Source: Pleuronectes platessa
Taxonomy: Eukaryota > Chordata > Actinopteri > Pleuronectiformes > Pleuronectidae
Reading direction: 5' to 3'
Assembly: GCF_947347685.1 (NCBI RefSeq)
Contig: NC_070640.1
Span: 917,136 to 981,135 of the forward strand
Length of the DNA: 64,000 nucleotides
Each line of letters opens with the position of its first letter. Within the stretch, counting starts at the first letter, position 1. A program made the position numbers and the translations under genes. Below the pieces are notes generated by a model, which was given only the letters and a program-made list of their open reading frames with translations, ran no database searches and was not told the origin of the DNA. Below are positions 26,041 through 37,428 of this stretch, in pieces.

Positions 26041-26530
26041 TACTAAGCTAGGCTAACAGTTCCTCTCAACTCCAGTCTTTGTACTAAGCTAGGCTAGCAA
26101 TTTCCTCTTAACTCCAGTCTTTGTGCTAAGCTAGGCTAACAGTTTCCTCTTGACTCCAAGTCTTTATGCTAAGCTAGGTTATCAGTTTCCTCTTAACTCC
26201 AGTCTTTGTGCTAAGCTAGGCTAGCAATTTCCTCTTAACTCCAGTCTTTGTGCTAAGCTAGGCTAACAGTTTCCTCTTGACTGTAGTCTTTGTGCTAAGC
26301 TAGGCTAACAGTTTCCTCTTGACTCCAAGTCTTTATGCTAAGCTAGGCTATCAGTTTCCTCTTAACTCCAGTCTTTGTGCTAAGCTAGGCTAGCAATTTC
26401 CTCTTAACTCCAGTATTTGTGCTAAGCTAGGCTAACAGTTTCCTCTTGACTGTAGTCTTTGTGCTAAGCTAGGCTAACAGTTTCCTCTTGACTCCAGTCT
26501 TTATGCTAGGCTAACAGTGTTAGCTAGCCT
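26041..26530. repeat. Minisatellite, 42-44-bp unit, with 4-unit higher order
   Basis: About eleven copies of a unit built around CTAAGCTAGGCTAACAG plus TTTCCTCTTGACTCCAGTC. Unit variants (AACAG…CCAAG, ATCAG…, AGCAA…, AACAG…GTAG) recur in the same order twice, giving a higher-order period of four units (about 172 bp). Confidence 0.9.
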
Positions 26531-27153
26531 CTTGAAATGATTCTGTCTGTGTTTATGTATTTAAATCATCCGCCAAAAAGAGGGCTGCTGGGAGACGTGA
26601 TGAACGACGTCACTATCCTGAGGCGACTGGGACAGGGCGGGGCCCGGGGGAAGGTGATCTTCTCTTATTATAAATTACTCAGAGAAAAGGGAAAAGAATT
26701 ATTTTGAGCTGGACATTTTTTCTAAAAAAATGTAACCTGTTTTGATACAATATAGCTCGGGCTGAACCTGAAGTAAGGGTTACGATTAAATACAAATATA
26801 TTATAATCCATTCTCACCAGTTTAAACAAATTATCTTATTTTCAGTTCTTCATGAAGACTTTAATATTTACTGTGAATCAAAGTTTACAAAGAGGATCTT
26901 AAACATCATTCCTAAAAAATACTTTTACAAACGCCAATTAAAACTAAAAAACGTAAACAGTATGTATAATTATCATCACTATCATTATTTTTAACAATAT
27001 GTTCTGTATTATGAACTGAAATGATACAATATTCAGTGATTATTTGATTTCACCCTCTTATTCTGTAATGAACATCGTTGAAAATATCACTATAACTTCC
27101 GGTAAAATCGAGCTTTACTCTGAAGTCTGAGCGTAAAGCGGAAACGCTTTTTG

Positions 27154-27213
27154 ATTGGAGGATTTGACTCACGCTGCTTGTGGCCAATGAGCGAGCAGCT
27201 GCAGTTGTATAAA
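27154..27213 (+). promoter_or_regulatory. H2A copy 1 promoter: two CCAAT elements and TATA box
   Basis: An inverted CCAAT (ATTGG) lies at 27154-27158, CCAAT at 27184-27188, and TATAAA at 27208-27213, 63 bp before the ATG. This is a standard replication-dependent histone promoter layout. The same layout occurs inverted at the other H2A genes. Confidence 0.8.
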
Positions 27214-27275
27214 GTCTCCAGTCACGCTCTGGACGTCACTTCCTTTCTTCTCAGTAAATCTACAGAAGCTTGAAA

Positions 27276-27662
27276 ATGTCTGGACGAGGAAAGACCGGAG
27301 GAAAAGCTCGTGCTAAGGCCAAGACCCGCTCCTCCCGGGCCGGGCTCCAGTTCCCGGTGGGCCGCGTCCACAGGCTGCTCCGCAAGGGGAACTATGCGCA
27401 CCGGGTGGGAGCCGGAGCTCCGGTCTACCTGGCCGCTGTGCTCGAGTACCTGACCGCTGAGATCCTGGAGCTGGCCGGGAACGCAGCCCGCGACAACAAG
27501 AAGAGCCGCATCATCCCCCGCCACCTGCAGCTCGCGGTCCGCAACGACGAGGAGCTCAACAAGCTGCTGGGGGGAGTCACCATCGCTCAGGGCGGAGTGC
27601 TGCCCAACATCCAGGCGGTGCTGCTGCCCAAGAAGACCGAGAAGGCCGCCGGCAAGAAGTGA
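27276..27662 (+). CDS. Histone H2A copy 1 (128 aa, replication-dependent)
   Basis: A core nucleosome histone, intronless. The start is the ATG giving MSGRGKTGGKARAKAK; an upstream in-frame TTG was ignored. It has the histone fold, an acidic-patch NDEELNKLL and the C-terminal KKTEKAAGKK. Residue 41 of the L1 loop is His (GNYAHRVGAG), where most H2A has Glu, and Ser replaces Thr in NKKSRIIPRH. All three copies share these changes. The N-terminal half agrees, from memory, with hipposin, the halibut antimicrobial H2A fragment. There is no SQEY tail, so it is not H2A.X. Confidence 0.96.
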   Translation: MSGRGKTGGKARAKAKTRSSRAGLQFPVGRVHRLLRKGNYAHRVGAGAPVYLAAVLEYLTAEILELAGNAARDNKKSRIIPRHLQLAVRNDEELNKLLGGVTIAQGGVLPNIQAVLLPKKTEKAAGKK

Positions 27663-27692
27663 GCCGCGCCCCGGTCCTCACCACCACACAAC

Positions 27693-27730
27693 GGCTCTTT
27701 TAAGAGCCACTCACCCGCCCTCAAGAGCTG
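27693..27730 (+). terminator. Histone 3' stem-loop and downstream element (H2A copy 1)
   Basis: GGCTCTTTTAAGAGCC (27693-27708) forms the 6-bp stem and 4-base loop bound by SLBP. AAGAGCTG (about 27723-27730) downstream matches the histone downstream element that pairs with U7 snRNA. The mRNA is therefore expected to be non-polyadenylated. Confidence 0.93.
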
Positions 27731-29880
27731 ATTGTCCCCGTTAGAAACACCAGTTTACCGCTGTAGCACAAAGTCAAGATCCTGGATCGTCCAGTGATCA
27801 TCAGGTCATTCACACTCAGTCACTTCAATAAACCATAACATCGTTAGTTTATATTAAGAACAAGATGGAGAATGATGGAAGTTCCATCTTCAACCAGGTG
27901 GTAGTGACGGTCAGGTGATGGGACCTCTGTAAAAGTCCCAGTTTAGAACCAGAGGAGAACATGTCTGCCCCAGTAGATGAGATATTAGGGACCAGCTCAC
28001 GTGAGGAACATGTTCTTTCAGGTGTTTCAGACACTGGTAAAGCAGTGTGTGTGTGGCCCTGGAATCAGAAGGTGAACCAGTCTGCAGATGTCTCCCACAC
28101 TTCCCAGTATATCACCCTCAACCACGTCATACATTGTGACAACACATCCATGATTTGCTGTGACACCTAAATCACAGCTTTATACGTCTGACGCTGGTGA
28201 ATGAGAGTAGACCTGTGGCCCTAATATGTTAAAAGCCAGAATCACTTTATACAGATTATAATACGCTTTCACATATGTGTTGAAAACACAAAGGTCTGCG
28301 AGATTCAGAATATGTGAAACAAAGAACACAAGACGACAGTAAAAGTCCAAATATGGTGAAAATGTCAAATGAACATATTCATCATTAAAACGACCATAAC
28401 AAAACTAGTATAAAAATTAACGTTTCTTCAAGTAAGGTAAATCACTAGGTTTAAATATACTCTGTCGATATAAAAGCTGTCACACTTATTCTTCCATCAT
28501 TGAGCTTCTTCATTTAATATATTTTATCTACACGTCTACAGGTGTTTATTAATTATAAATTATGACTTAGTTGGACCTGCAGCTCTCTGGTTCAGTTCGT
28601 CTCAGCTGCGGACGTAATAGAGGACCGAATAAGCGATTCAGTGATTCGTTCTTCAAAACGACACAAAGCCAATAAACAAGACAATTCTAGTCTTTTATAA
28701 AATATAAAAGTTTTGCTTTTCACGATATTTGTAAAGTGAAAAAACAATTTAATTTCCCACAAAGACAACTCATATTCGCTCGTTCGGTCCTCTAATACGT
28801 CCGCAGCGGAGACGACCTGAACCAGGGACAGCTCCAGCTCCTGGACTCTTCTAAACATCTCTATTCACTTCACTAAAAACTCCACAGTCATAACTTATAT
28901 AAAATAAACACCTGCAGACGTGTGGATTGAATCTATTTATTTAACAAACTCAATGATGGAAGAATAACTTGGAGAACTTAGGAGTTTTTTAATACAGTAT
29001 ATATAAACCTGTTTCTCAAGTTTAACACCTCAGGACTTAGGTTTAATATATATATATTTTCGAATTCAAGATTTAGTGAATTCCCTTGTTTTAAGAAGCG
29101 TTAATTTGTATAATATGGTTAAGCTTAGTTGGTTATGTTAGTTTTCATGATGAAAATGTCAATTTGACCTTTTCATCATATTTTGTCTTTTACTGTCGTC
29201 TGGTGATCTTTGTTGTACATTTTCTCTGATAAATTAAACATGGTCAAAGAAATGTTTTACTTAAAAGCGATTCTGGCTAATACACAGTAAAAACGAACTG
29301 ACGACACATGTTCTAGAATATTGCTTTGAAATCTCATACTGGAAACATCACAGTAATTATCATTATATGCATTTGTCAGTGAATTTCAGTTCATAAATAC
29401 TGGATTAAGATTTACTTCTTTATTACTTTACTATGTCTCTACGCTCATTTACCAACATCAGCTATTCATGGATGTGTTGTTACATTGTATGATGTGGTTG
29501 AGGGTGATATACTGGGAAGTGTGGGAGACATCTTCAGACTGGTTTGCCTTCTGATTCCAGGTCCACACACACTGCTTTACCAGTGTCTGACTGATACACC
29601 TGAAAGAACATGTTCCTCACGTGAGCTGGTCCCTAACATCTCATCTACTGGGGCAGACATGATGACCTCTGGTTCTAAACTGGGACTTTTACAGAGGTCC
29701 CATCACCTGAACGTCACTACCACCTGGTCGAAGATGGAACTTCCATAATGTCCTTCATATAAACTAACGATGTTATGGTTTATTGAAGTGACTGATTGTG
29801 AATGACCTGATGATCACTGGACGATCCAGGATCTTGACTTTGTGCTACAGCGGTAAACTGGTGTTTCTAACGGGGACAAT

Positions 29881-29918
29881 CAGCTCTTGAGGGCGGGTGA
29901 GTGGCTCTTAAAAGAGCC
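29881..29918 (-). terminator. Histone 3' stem-loop and downstream element (H2A copy 2)
   Basis: GGCTCTTAAAAGAGCC at 29903-29918 is the stem-loop; CAGCTCTTGA at 29881-29890 is the downstream element read on the minus strand. Confidence 0.93.
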
Positions 29919-29948
29919 GTTGTGTGGTGGTGAGGACCGGTGCGCGGC

Positions 29949-30335
29949 TCACTTCTTGCCGGCGGCCTTCTCGGTCTTCTTGGGCAGCAGCACCGCCTGG
30001 ATGTTGGGCAGCACTCCTCCCTGAGCGATGGTGACTCCCCCCAGCAGCTTGTTGAGCTCCTCGTCGTTGCGGACCGCGAGCTGCAGGTGGCGGGGGATGA
30101 TGCGGCTCTTCTTGTTGTCGCGGGCTGCGTTCCCGGCCAGTTCCAGGATCTCAGCGGTCAGGTACTCGAGCACAGCGGCCAGGTAGACCGGAGCTCCGGC
30201 TCCCACCCGGTGCGCATAGTTCCCCTTGCGGAGCAGCCTGTGGACGCGGCCCACCGGGAACTGGAGCCCGGCCCGGGAGGAGCGGGTCTTGGCCTTAGCA
30301 CGAGCTTTACCGCCGGTCTTTCCTCGTCCAGACAT
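29949..30335 (-). CDS. Histone H2A copy 2 (128 aa)
   Basis: Encodes the same protein as copy 1, in the opposite arm of the palindrome and convergent with it (3' ends facing). The start is the ATG at 30335. A longer open frame reaches 30458, but it runs through the promoter and lacks histone sequence, so it was not used. TATAAA lies at 30400-30405 (minus). The proximal CCAAT seen in copy 1 reads 'gcgcattggcc' here and is intact in inverse; the distal one is also present. Confidence 0.96.
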   Translation of the reverse strand: MSGRGKTGGKARAKAKTRSSRAGLQFPVGRVHRLLRKGNYAHRVGAGAPVYLAAVLEYLTAEILELAGNAARDNKKSRIIPRHLQLAVRNDEELNKLLGGVTIAQGGVLPNIQAVLLPKKTEKAAGKK

Positions 30336-30945
30336 TTTTTCAAGCTTCTGTAGATTTACTGAGAAGAAAGGAAGTGACGTCCAGAGCGCGACTGGAGAAT
30401 TTATACAACTGCAGCTGCTCGCGCATTGGCCACAAGCAGCGTGAGTCAAATCCTCCAATCAAAAAGCGTTTCCGCTTTACGCTCAGACTTCAGAGTAAAG
30501 CTCGGTTTTACCGGAAGTTATAGTGATATTTTCAACGATATTCATTACAGAATAAGAGGGTGAAATCAAATAATCACTGAATATTGTATCATTTCAGTTC
30601 ATAATACAGAACATATTGTTAAAAATAATGATAGTGATGATAATTATACATACTGTTTACGTTTTTTAGTTTTAATTGGCGTTTGTAAAAGTATTTTTTA
30701 GGAATGATGTTTAAGATCCTCTTTGTAAAGTTTGATTCACAGTAAATATTAAAGTCTTCATGAAGAACTGAAAATAAGATAATTTGTTTAAACTGGTGAG
30801 AGTGGATTAGAATATATTTGTATTTAATCGTAACCTTTACTTCAGGTTCAGCCCGAGCTATATTGTATCAAAACAGGTTACATTTTTTTAGAAAAAATGT
30901 CCAGCTCAAAATAATTCTTTTCCCTTTTCTCTGAGTAATTTATAA

Positions 30946-32540
30946 TAAAACATAATTTCAACCTTACAAACCAGTCAGTGTGATATTTTGTCTCCAGATG
31001 CTTTGTCAGACTTTGCTTTTTCAAAAACAGATTTTGTAGAACAATAACAACAAAGCTCAACATGTGCAACAAAAGTCCATTTGTGAGTCTCTCTTAGGTG
31101 CGAGTTGCTGTAATGAGCTTGTTTTCATCTTCTCAAACTGCAGCGGTGTTTCTGTCTGTTCATGTTGAGATCTGCACTTTGTTTGCAGAGCAGCAGAAAC
31201 TTTAATCTCACAGAGGAAAGTCTTTTTCATTTGTCGGGTGTGTAAACTGATTTCATCCTCAACCCTCCTTGCTTATTCTGTACTCACTAAAATAACTTCT
31301 TCCAAAAAATAAAAATTGTGCTGGTCCCCCCCCCCCCCCCCCACGTTCATTTGTGATGTGTCCTTCCATGTCGAAGTGTGTATCAAGGCCTGTTGATGAC
31401 GCTAGTTGTGATGATCAAAGCCTCTCAAGTTGTAATTTTTTTAATAAAAATGTTTAAAATGTCCATATTTTACGTGTTACATGTTGTCCCAAGTTACACA
31501 AGCGTGTTCACATCACAACGCTCTGCCCAATTGGTTTCCACTTTCCCTTTTGACCCCTCCATTGTATCAGAAAGACAGACACCATATTAATAAGTTCATA
31601 ATTCATGTATTGGCGTCACAAACATCATTCATTCATTTATTCAATTCAAAGCGTCACTCACACCAAAGCCATGGTGTCATTATCACTCTGCCTGCCATGT
31701 ATTGTCCACTTGATGGCGCAGTTGAGCAAATTAAGCTTCGGCCAATGAGTGAACCAGTTGGATGGAAAACTTCACTGCTTCATGAAGCTTCATCTCATCA
31801 CACACACACAGTTCATCTGTTCACTGCATGATAATCACCACCAGCAGCTGCTTCCTGTGCAGAACGGTTCTCACATGCTGGAGGAATGTCTGACCTTCCT
31901 ATCAAAGAATAAAGTCCTTGTAAAAGACTACGATTCTCTCTTTATTTCAGAGCCCTCACCAGGTCATAACTCCATCAGGTGTCATGCTGGAGCTTTCAAT
32001 GTTAAAACAAACAGATTTCTCATTAACTGTAAATCCAGGAGCGACATGTCTCATCTTCTGAGTTCTGGTGGATCTAGCAGGTTCTCTGGATGAACGAGAC
32101 ATCATGGAAGCTACTGGTGCCTGTGGAGACTTTCACTATTTCAGAGTCAGTCTGAAGGGGAATTTACCACGTTGTACCTTTTAGTGTTTGATCACGAGAA
32201 GCTTCAGCTCCTCTCGTTCAGACTCAGAACGAGTGACTGTTAAAACCTCTTTAACACGAGACAGAGAAACTGTTCACAGCTTTTATTAATTATCACTCTG
32301 CTGCTGTGTAGTTTCCTCTATGGATCTGTGGAGTTAAACTGATCTTAACTTTCCTTAGGAAATAGATATCTCATGTATATATATATATATATGAGCCCCC
32401 CCCAGTGAGGTAATGACAGTGTTTTTTCCCCTGTCTTGTTCTCCTGATGCTGAACCACGTGTCGGCTCCTTATGTGATGAACCTGAATCAGTCTCACTAC
32501 AACACGGATCTTATTGAAGGAGTAATTTGCTGCTTCACTG
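30946..32540. other. Spacer between H2A copy 2 and H3, no gene recognised
   Basis: AT-rich, non-coding sequence. It contains a poly-C run at about 31327-31342 and a short TA repeat near 32374-32390. No histone or other conserved frame was seen. Confidence 0.5.
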
Positions 32541-32549
32541 CGGGTGAGT

Positions 32550-32565
32550 GGCTCTTAAAAGAGCC
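32550..32565 (-). terminator. Histone 3' stem-loop (H3)
   Basis: GGCTCTTAAAAGAGCC, 29 bp downstream of the H3 stop codon on the minus strand. A clear downstream element is not obvious here. Confidence 0.92.
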
Positions 32566-32593
32566 GTTGTGTGGTGAGAGGAGTGCGGTCAAG

Positions 32594-33165
<572 letters not shown>

Positions 33166-33279
33166 CATCCACGTTGGTGGGGTTTGGCCTCAACAATGAC
33201 ATTATACCGATCACGTGTTCAAAGATTCAGAAACTGGTCAAATGTTCTTTCTGTAGATTTTAGAGCCAAGACAGTACAA

Positions 33280-33910
33280 GTACACAGTATCAATAAACAG
33301 AGTAAATAAGAAGTATCAATACACAGAGTAAATAAGCAGTATGAATACACAGTATCAATAACAAGAGTAAATACACATTATCAATAATAAGAGTAAATAC
33401 ACAGTTTCAATATACAGAGTAAATACACAGTATTAAAACAGAAAAGGTCTCTGGTTCGACTCCACGGAGAAACAACAAAAAGACGAACCTGGATTGATCT
33501 GCCCAAAAATCCAAGAGGATTCTCCCTACCCTGTCTAGTGCCCCTGAGCAAGGCACCTTACTCCCCCAACATCTGCTCCCCGGGCGCCGTACATGGTCGC
33601 TCACTGCTCTGTGTGTCCTGCACCAGATGGGTCAAAAGCAGAGGTTCCATGTCCCTTCCTGCATGAGTGTGTCTGTGTTTGGGACAAATAAATGCATCTT
33701 AAAAATAAGAAGAGTAAATACACAGTATCAATACACAGAGTAAATACACAGTATAATACACAGTATTAATACACAGGGTAAATACACAGTATCAATACAC
33801 AGCGTAAATACACAGCATCAATAACCAGAGTAATTACAAAGTATCAATATACAGTATTAATACACAGTATCAATATACGGTTTAAATAACAAGGGTAAAT
33901 ACACAGTATC
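33280..33910. repeat. AT-rich minisatellite (GTAAATACACAGTATCAATA type), interrupted by a SINE
   Basis: Irregular copies of a unit of about 20-26 bp with the words 'agagtaaataca' and 'cagtatcaataca' lie on both sides of 33430-33700. The SINE-like segment sits within the array. Confidence 0.85.
33435..33700 (+). mobile_element. tRNA-derived SINE-like fragment
   Basis: It contains a pol III box-B-like word (GGTTCGACTCC at about 33453-33463) and the stretch 'cctgagcaaggcacc…ctccccgggcgcc', which occurs in many fish tRNA-derived SINEs (recall). It ends in an 'aaataaatgcatctt' tail. Box A is not evident, so the copy is probably 5'-truncated. Confidence 0.6.
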
Positions 33911-34079
33911 AATAACCAGAGTAAGATTTTTATTACCAAATAGAGAACAATAACATGAAGCAGTCGCTGGCAGTGAAAAGCTTGAGTCTCAGGCTCTCTT
34001 CTAACAATGCTCAACAAATTACAACCTAAGAAATTAAATAGAAATACTATAAAATAGAATAACATAGAATATCAAATTT

Positions 34080-34842
34080 AAAATAGAAAATAAAGTATAT
34101 GTATCTAAATATATATATAAACAGCTGAAGATAAAATAAAACAACAATAGTGCAATTTGTGCAAATATGCAAATATGCAAAAATGTCACGGTGCTGGTTT
34201 GGTGGAGTTATTTTAGTTCAGAGGAGTTTAAAAGTTTTATGTCCTGGGGGATGAAACTGTCTCTGAGCCCGGTGCTGCCGGCCCGGTGCTGCGGTACCGT
34301 CGGCCAGACGGCAGCAGGAGAACAGTTCATGGTTTGGGTGATGGGGGTCTTTGATGATCCGGCTGCTCTTCTTCCTGCACCGCTGGGTGTAGAGGTCCTC
34401 TATGGATGGTAGCTCCGTCCTGGTGATGTGCTGGGCGGACTGCACCACCCTCTGTAGAGCCTCACGGTTCAGGGCGGTGCAGCTGCCGTACCAGGCGGTG
34501 ATGGAGGTCTTGAGATGTGATGGAACAGCAGCCTGACTCAGAGAAGTGTTGAAGATATCCGTGAAGCTGTTCTTCTCCTCCTCTCTTCCTGTAGTTCACG
34601 ATCAGCTCCTTCGTTCTGCTGACGTTGAGATGGAGGTTGTTGTCCTGGCACCTAGATGTCAGGGCTCTGACCTCCTCTCTGACCTTCTCCTCGTGGCCGG
34701 TGATCAGGCCCATGACAGTAGTGTCATCAGCAGACTGGTGGTGTTGGAGCTGTGGCCACGCAGTCATGTGTGAACAGGGAGGACAGGAGAGGACTGAGCA
34801 GCCCGGGGGGGCACCGGTGTTTATTGGACAAATTGCCATCAC
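34080..34842 (-). mobile_element. Degenerate LINE reverse transcriptase fragment
   Basis: Minus-strand frames 34462-34842 and 34218-34448 carry non-LTR reverse transcriptase words. These are ADDTTVMGLITG (catalytic-site remnant), CQDNNLHLNVSRTKELIVNYRK and, after a frameshift, AQHITRTELPSIEDLYTQRC. The first frame opens with GAPPGCSVLSCP, a decayed 'GxPQGxxLSP' motif. The element is 5'-truncated and frameshifted. Clade not assigned. Confidence 0.82.
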
Positions 34843-34849
34843 AGATCTG

Positions 34850-36020
34850 ATTTATTTACATCTCATCCAGTCGATGTTTAGGACTTTTAAATCATCGATA
34901 AAATCACTGAAAACTAGTTTGTATGGAGTTTTTTCCTCGTCCTTTCTTTTTCCTCCATCTCACTTTGCCGATCCAAAACACATTTTTAGATACTTGTACC
35001 AATCTTTATTATAAACCCAGTTCCACAGATCAAACCTCCATTTATATCTTTCCTTTGTGTATCTTCTCTAGTTGTTCCCCAAATGAAGTCACTGTGATAT
35101 AATTTAGTTTTTCTTGTTCTGTCTGTGATGATAAAATGTCAAACAAACAAGACAAATATCTTCATTATTAAATTCTGGTTTTGTATCAAATTGATTTGTT
35201 TCCAATTGTTGTAATTCTTCTTATATCACAATTCTGTAGTTTCCCAATTTCTTTCATAGCAGTCCCACTTATGTTAATAAATAAAATGGCCATTTTGTTT
35301 TGGATGTTGCTCACAGGTCATTTTTCCTTTCTATCAAACCAGACTCCGTGTTTTGTTGTAGTTCAGTTTTGCACCAGAAGCTTCTTCATACAACTGAGAT
35401 GTTCGATCACGTTTAATTTGTCTTGATGTTGAAATGATTGTTAAAACACTGGCATATATATGAACTGTTGATTAGACATCTAATTTAATTAAACCTATGG
35501 ATGCTGGATGAAACCCAGAAGTATATATACATATGAATATAATGAAGAGCTTTCCCCCAGTCTTTAAATGGTATGGATACAGTTCTCCCACATGTTCCGT
35601 TTTCCTCTCATTTTCCTCGTCATACATAAGTATTCAGATGCAGATGTTTTAACACAAGTGATGACTTTGGAGTTTTAGGGTTGAGATTCAACATGTTTGG
35701 TAGAATTCAGTGCTGATGGTTTTACTTTCTCCTCCATCGGTTCTCCAGTGAATTTAAACCATCTCTGTTTTAATGAATTTAAATGTTAGGAATTGTTTAC
35801 CGCTTCCCTTTTTCTCTTCTGCGGACGTAACAGAGGACTGCAGGCGAGAGTATGTGTGAGCGCGCCGTGAAGCACTCATTTTGTAGTTTCTTGTATTTTT
35901 ATTTACAAAACATGACAAATATATTAGTTATATCTATGACTTCCTGTGGACTCAGTCAATTTCAGGTTTTAAGACTGAACTTAATTTACAGGCCAGCCGT
36001 TTAGTTTCTCGGTTTGAACT
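34850..36020. other. Spacer, no gene recognised
   Basis: AT-rich and non-coding. Around 35820-35850 the words 'ctgcggacgtaacagaggac' resemble the palindrome centre at 28605-28625, so part of the histone spacer is also duplicated here. Confidence 0.45.
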
Positions 36021-36104
36021 GGACGATCTAGGATCTTGACTTTGTGCTACAGCGGTAAACTGGTGTTTCTAACGGGGACAATCAGCTCTTGAGGGCGGGT
36101 GAGT

Positions 36105-36120
36105 GGCTCTTAAAAGAGCC
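36105..36120 (-). terminator. Histone 3' stem-loop (H2A copy 3)
   Basis: GGCTCTTAAAAGAGCC, with the downstream element CAGCTCTTGA at 36083-36092. Confidence 0.93.
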
Positions 36121-36150
36121 GTTGTGTGGTGGTGAGGACCGGGGCGCGGC

Positions 36151-36537
36151 TCACTTCTTGCCGGCGGCCTTCTCGGTCTTCTTGGGCAGCAGCACCGCCT
36201 GGATGTTGGGCAGCACTCCGCCCTGAGCGATGGTGACTCCCCCCAGCAGCTTGTTGAGCTCCTCGTCGTTGCGGACCGCGAGCTGCAGGTGGCGGGGGAT
36301 GATGCGGCTCTTCTTGTTGTCGCGGGCTGCGTTCCCGGCCAGCTCCAGGATCTCAGCGGTCAGGTACTCGAGCACAGCGGCCAGGTAGACCGGAGCTCCG
36401 GCTCCCACCCGGTGCGCATAGTTCCCCTTGCGGAGCAGCCTGTGGACGCGGCCCACCGGGAACTGGAGCCCGGCCCGGGAGGAGCGGGTCTTGGCCTTAG
36501 CACGAGCTTTGCCGCCGGTCTTTCCTCGTCCAGACAT
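36151..36537 (-). CDS. Histone H2A copy 3 (128 aa)
   Basis: The same protein as copies 1 and 2, including His41 and Ser76. The start is the ATG at 36537; an in-frame TTG six bases upstream was ignored. TATAAA (minus) lies at 36600-36605, with CCAAT elements upstream. Confidence 0.96.
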   Translation of the reverse strand: MSGRGKTGGKARAKAKTRSSRAGLQFPVGRVHRLLRKGNYAHRVGAGAPVYLAAVLEYLTAEILELAGNAARDNKKSRIIPRHLQLAVRNDEELNKLLGGVTIAQGGVLPNIQAVLLPKKTEKAAGKK

Positions 36538-36795
36538 TTTCAAGCTTCTGTAGATTTACTGAGAAGAAAGGAAGTGACGTCCAGAGCGCGACTGGAGACT
36601 TTATACAACTGCAGCTGCTCGCTCATTGGCCACAAGCAGCGTGAGTCAAATCCTCCAATCAGAGAGCGTTTCCGCTTTACGCTCAGACTTCAGAGTAAAG
36701 CTCGGTTATACCGGAAGTGATATTGATATATTTAACGATATTCATTAAAGAGAGTGAAATCAAATAATTAGACAATAGTCAGTTCATAATACGGA

Positions 36796-37428
36796 TTTTT
36801 TTTCATTATTGAAAATTACAGGAAGTACAGGAAGTAGTCTGAGCCACTGGGTTCGTCCAGTACCACAAACACACACATTCCCATAAGAACACACACACAC
36901 ACGCACACACACACACACACACACGCACGCACGCACGCACACATACAGGCTCTGTCACAACGATGATAGAGTAGAGAGCACAGGAACAATCTCAGGACAA
37001 CAATCAGGATATTTGACTCCTTTCCCGTTGAAGCACCAGACGTCGTGGAGACAAACACTCAAAATTGATATGAGGAACTTATGAGTGTGATAATAATAAT
37101 ACTGCATTTCATTATACTTTTCATTGTCTTGTGTGGAAATCAAAGTGTGGCTGGAGACATTTCAATGAACAGAAACACACGGTGCCGGTGGAGATACTTA
37201 AAATACAGCGTAAATAATATGAAGGTTTAATTTCAACGCGAAAATAAGATTATACAAATTGTTTTTGTGACAATTCAGTCGCTGTGATTCACACTCCGGA
37301 GCAGGAGGTGGCGCTGGTGCGCTGGAGACTCAGTATCAACACCGGTCAGGAAACCAGAAGGAAGACGGAAGAGAAGCTAAATAAACTAGAAGCGTCGCGT
37401 CAGTTTCTCCTGAAGCTTCAGAGATGCG
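36796..37428. other. Intergenic region between H2A copy 3 and rnf26
   Basis: It holds a CA/CG-rich microsatellite at about 36890-36945 and ends in the rnf26 5' UTR. No coding sequence was recognised. Confidence 0.5.

Larger units (their letters stand above)
26665..30945. repeat. Large imperfect palindrome carrying two H2A genes
   Basis: The left arm (about 26665-28640) and right arm (about 28775-30945) are inverted copies with a small asymmetric spacer near 28710. Matching pairs include 26670-26720 with 30895-30945 (the 'gagctggacat' region), the H2A genes at 27276 and 30335, the stretches around 27960-28150 and 29467-29670, and 28590-28625 with 28785-28815. The right arm has an extra stretch of about 165 bp between 28968 and 29467. 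The coding parts and 3' stem-loops are nearly identical, whereas the inner spacer has diverged. Confidence 0.88.
36022..36795 (-). repeat. Duplicate of the 29818-30609 H2A block
   Basis: Starting at 'ggacgatc(t/c)aggatcttgac' and running through the stem-loop, H2A gene and promoter to about 36795, this block copies 29818-30609 in the same orientation. Beyond these limits similarity is lost. Confidence 0.9.

Noticed and set aside
30336..30458. 41-codon N-terminal extension of H2A copy 2
   Set aside because: It lies over the promoter and TATA box, is not shared by the other copies, and the histone start MSGRGK is clear.
33453..33463. tRNA gene suggested by a box B word
   Set aside because: No box A or cloverleaf; the sequence fits a SINE fragment.
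37424..37426. Upstream ATG for rnf26
   Set aside because: It is out of frame with exon 2. The ATG at 37429 joins in phase to the conserved protein.
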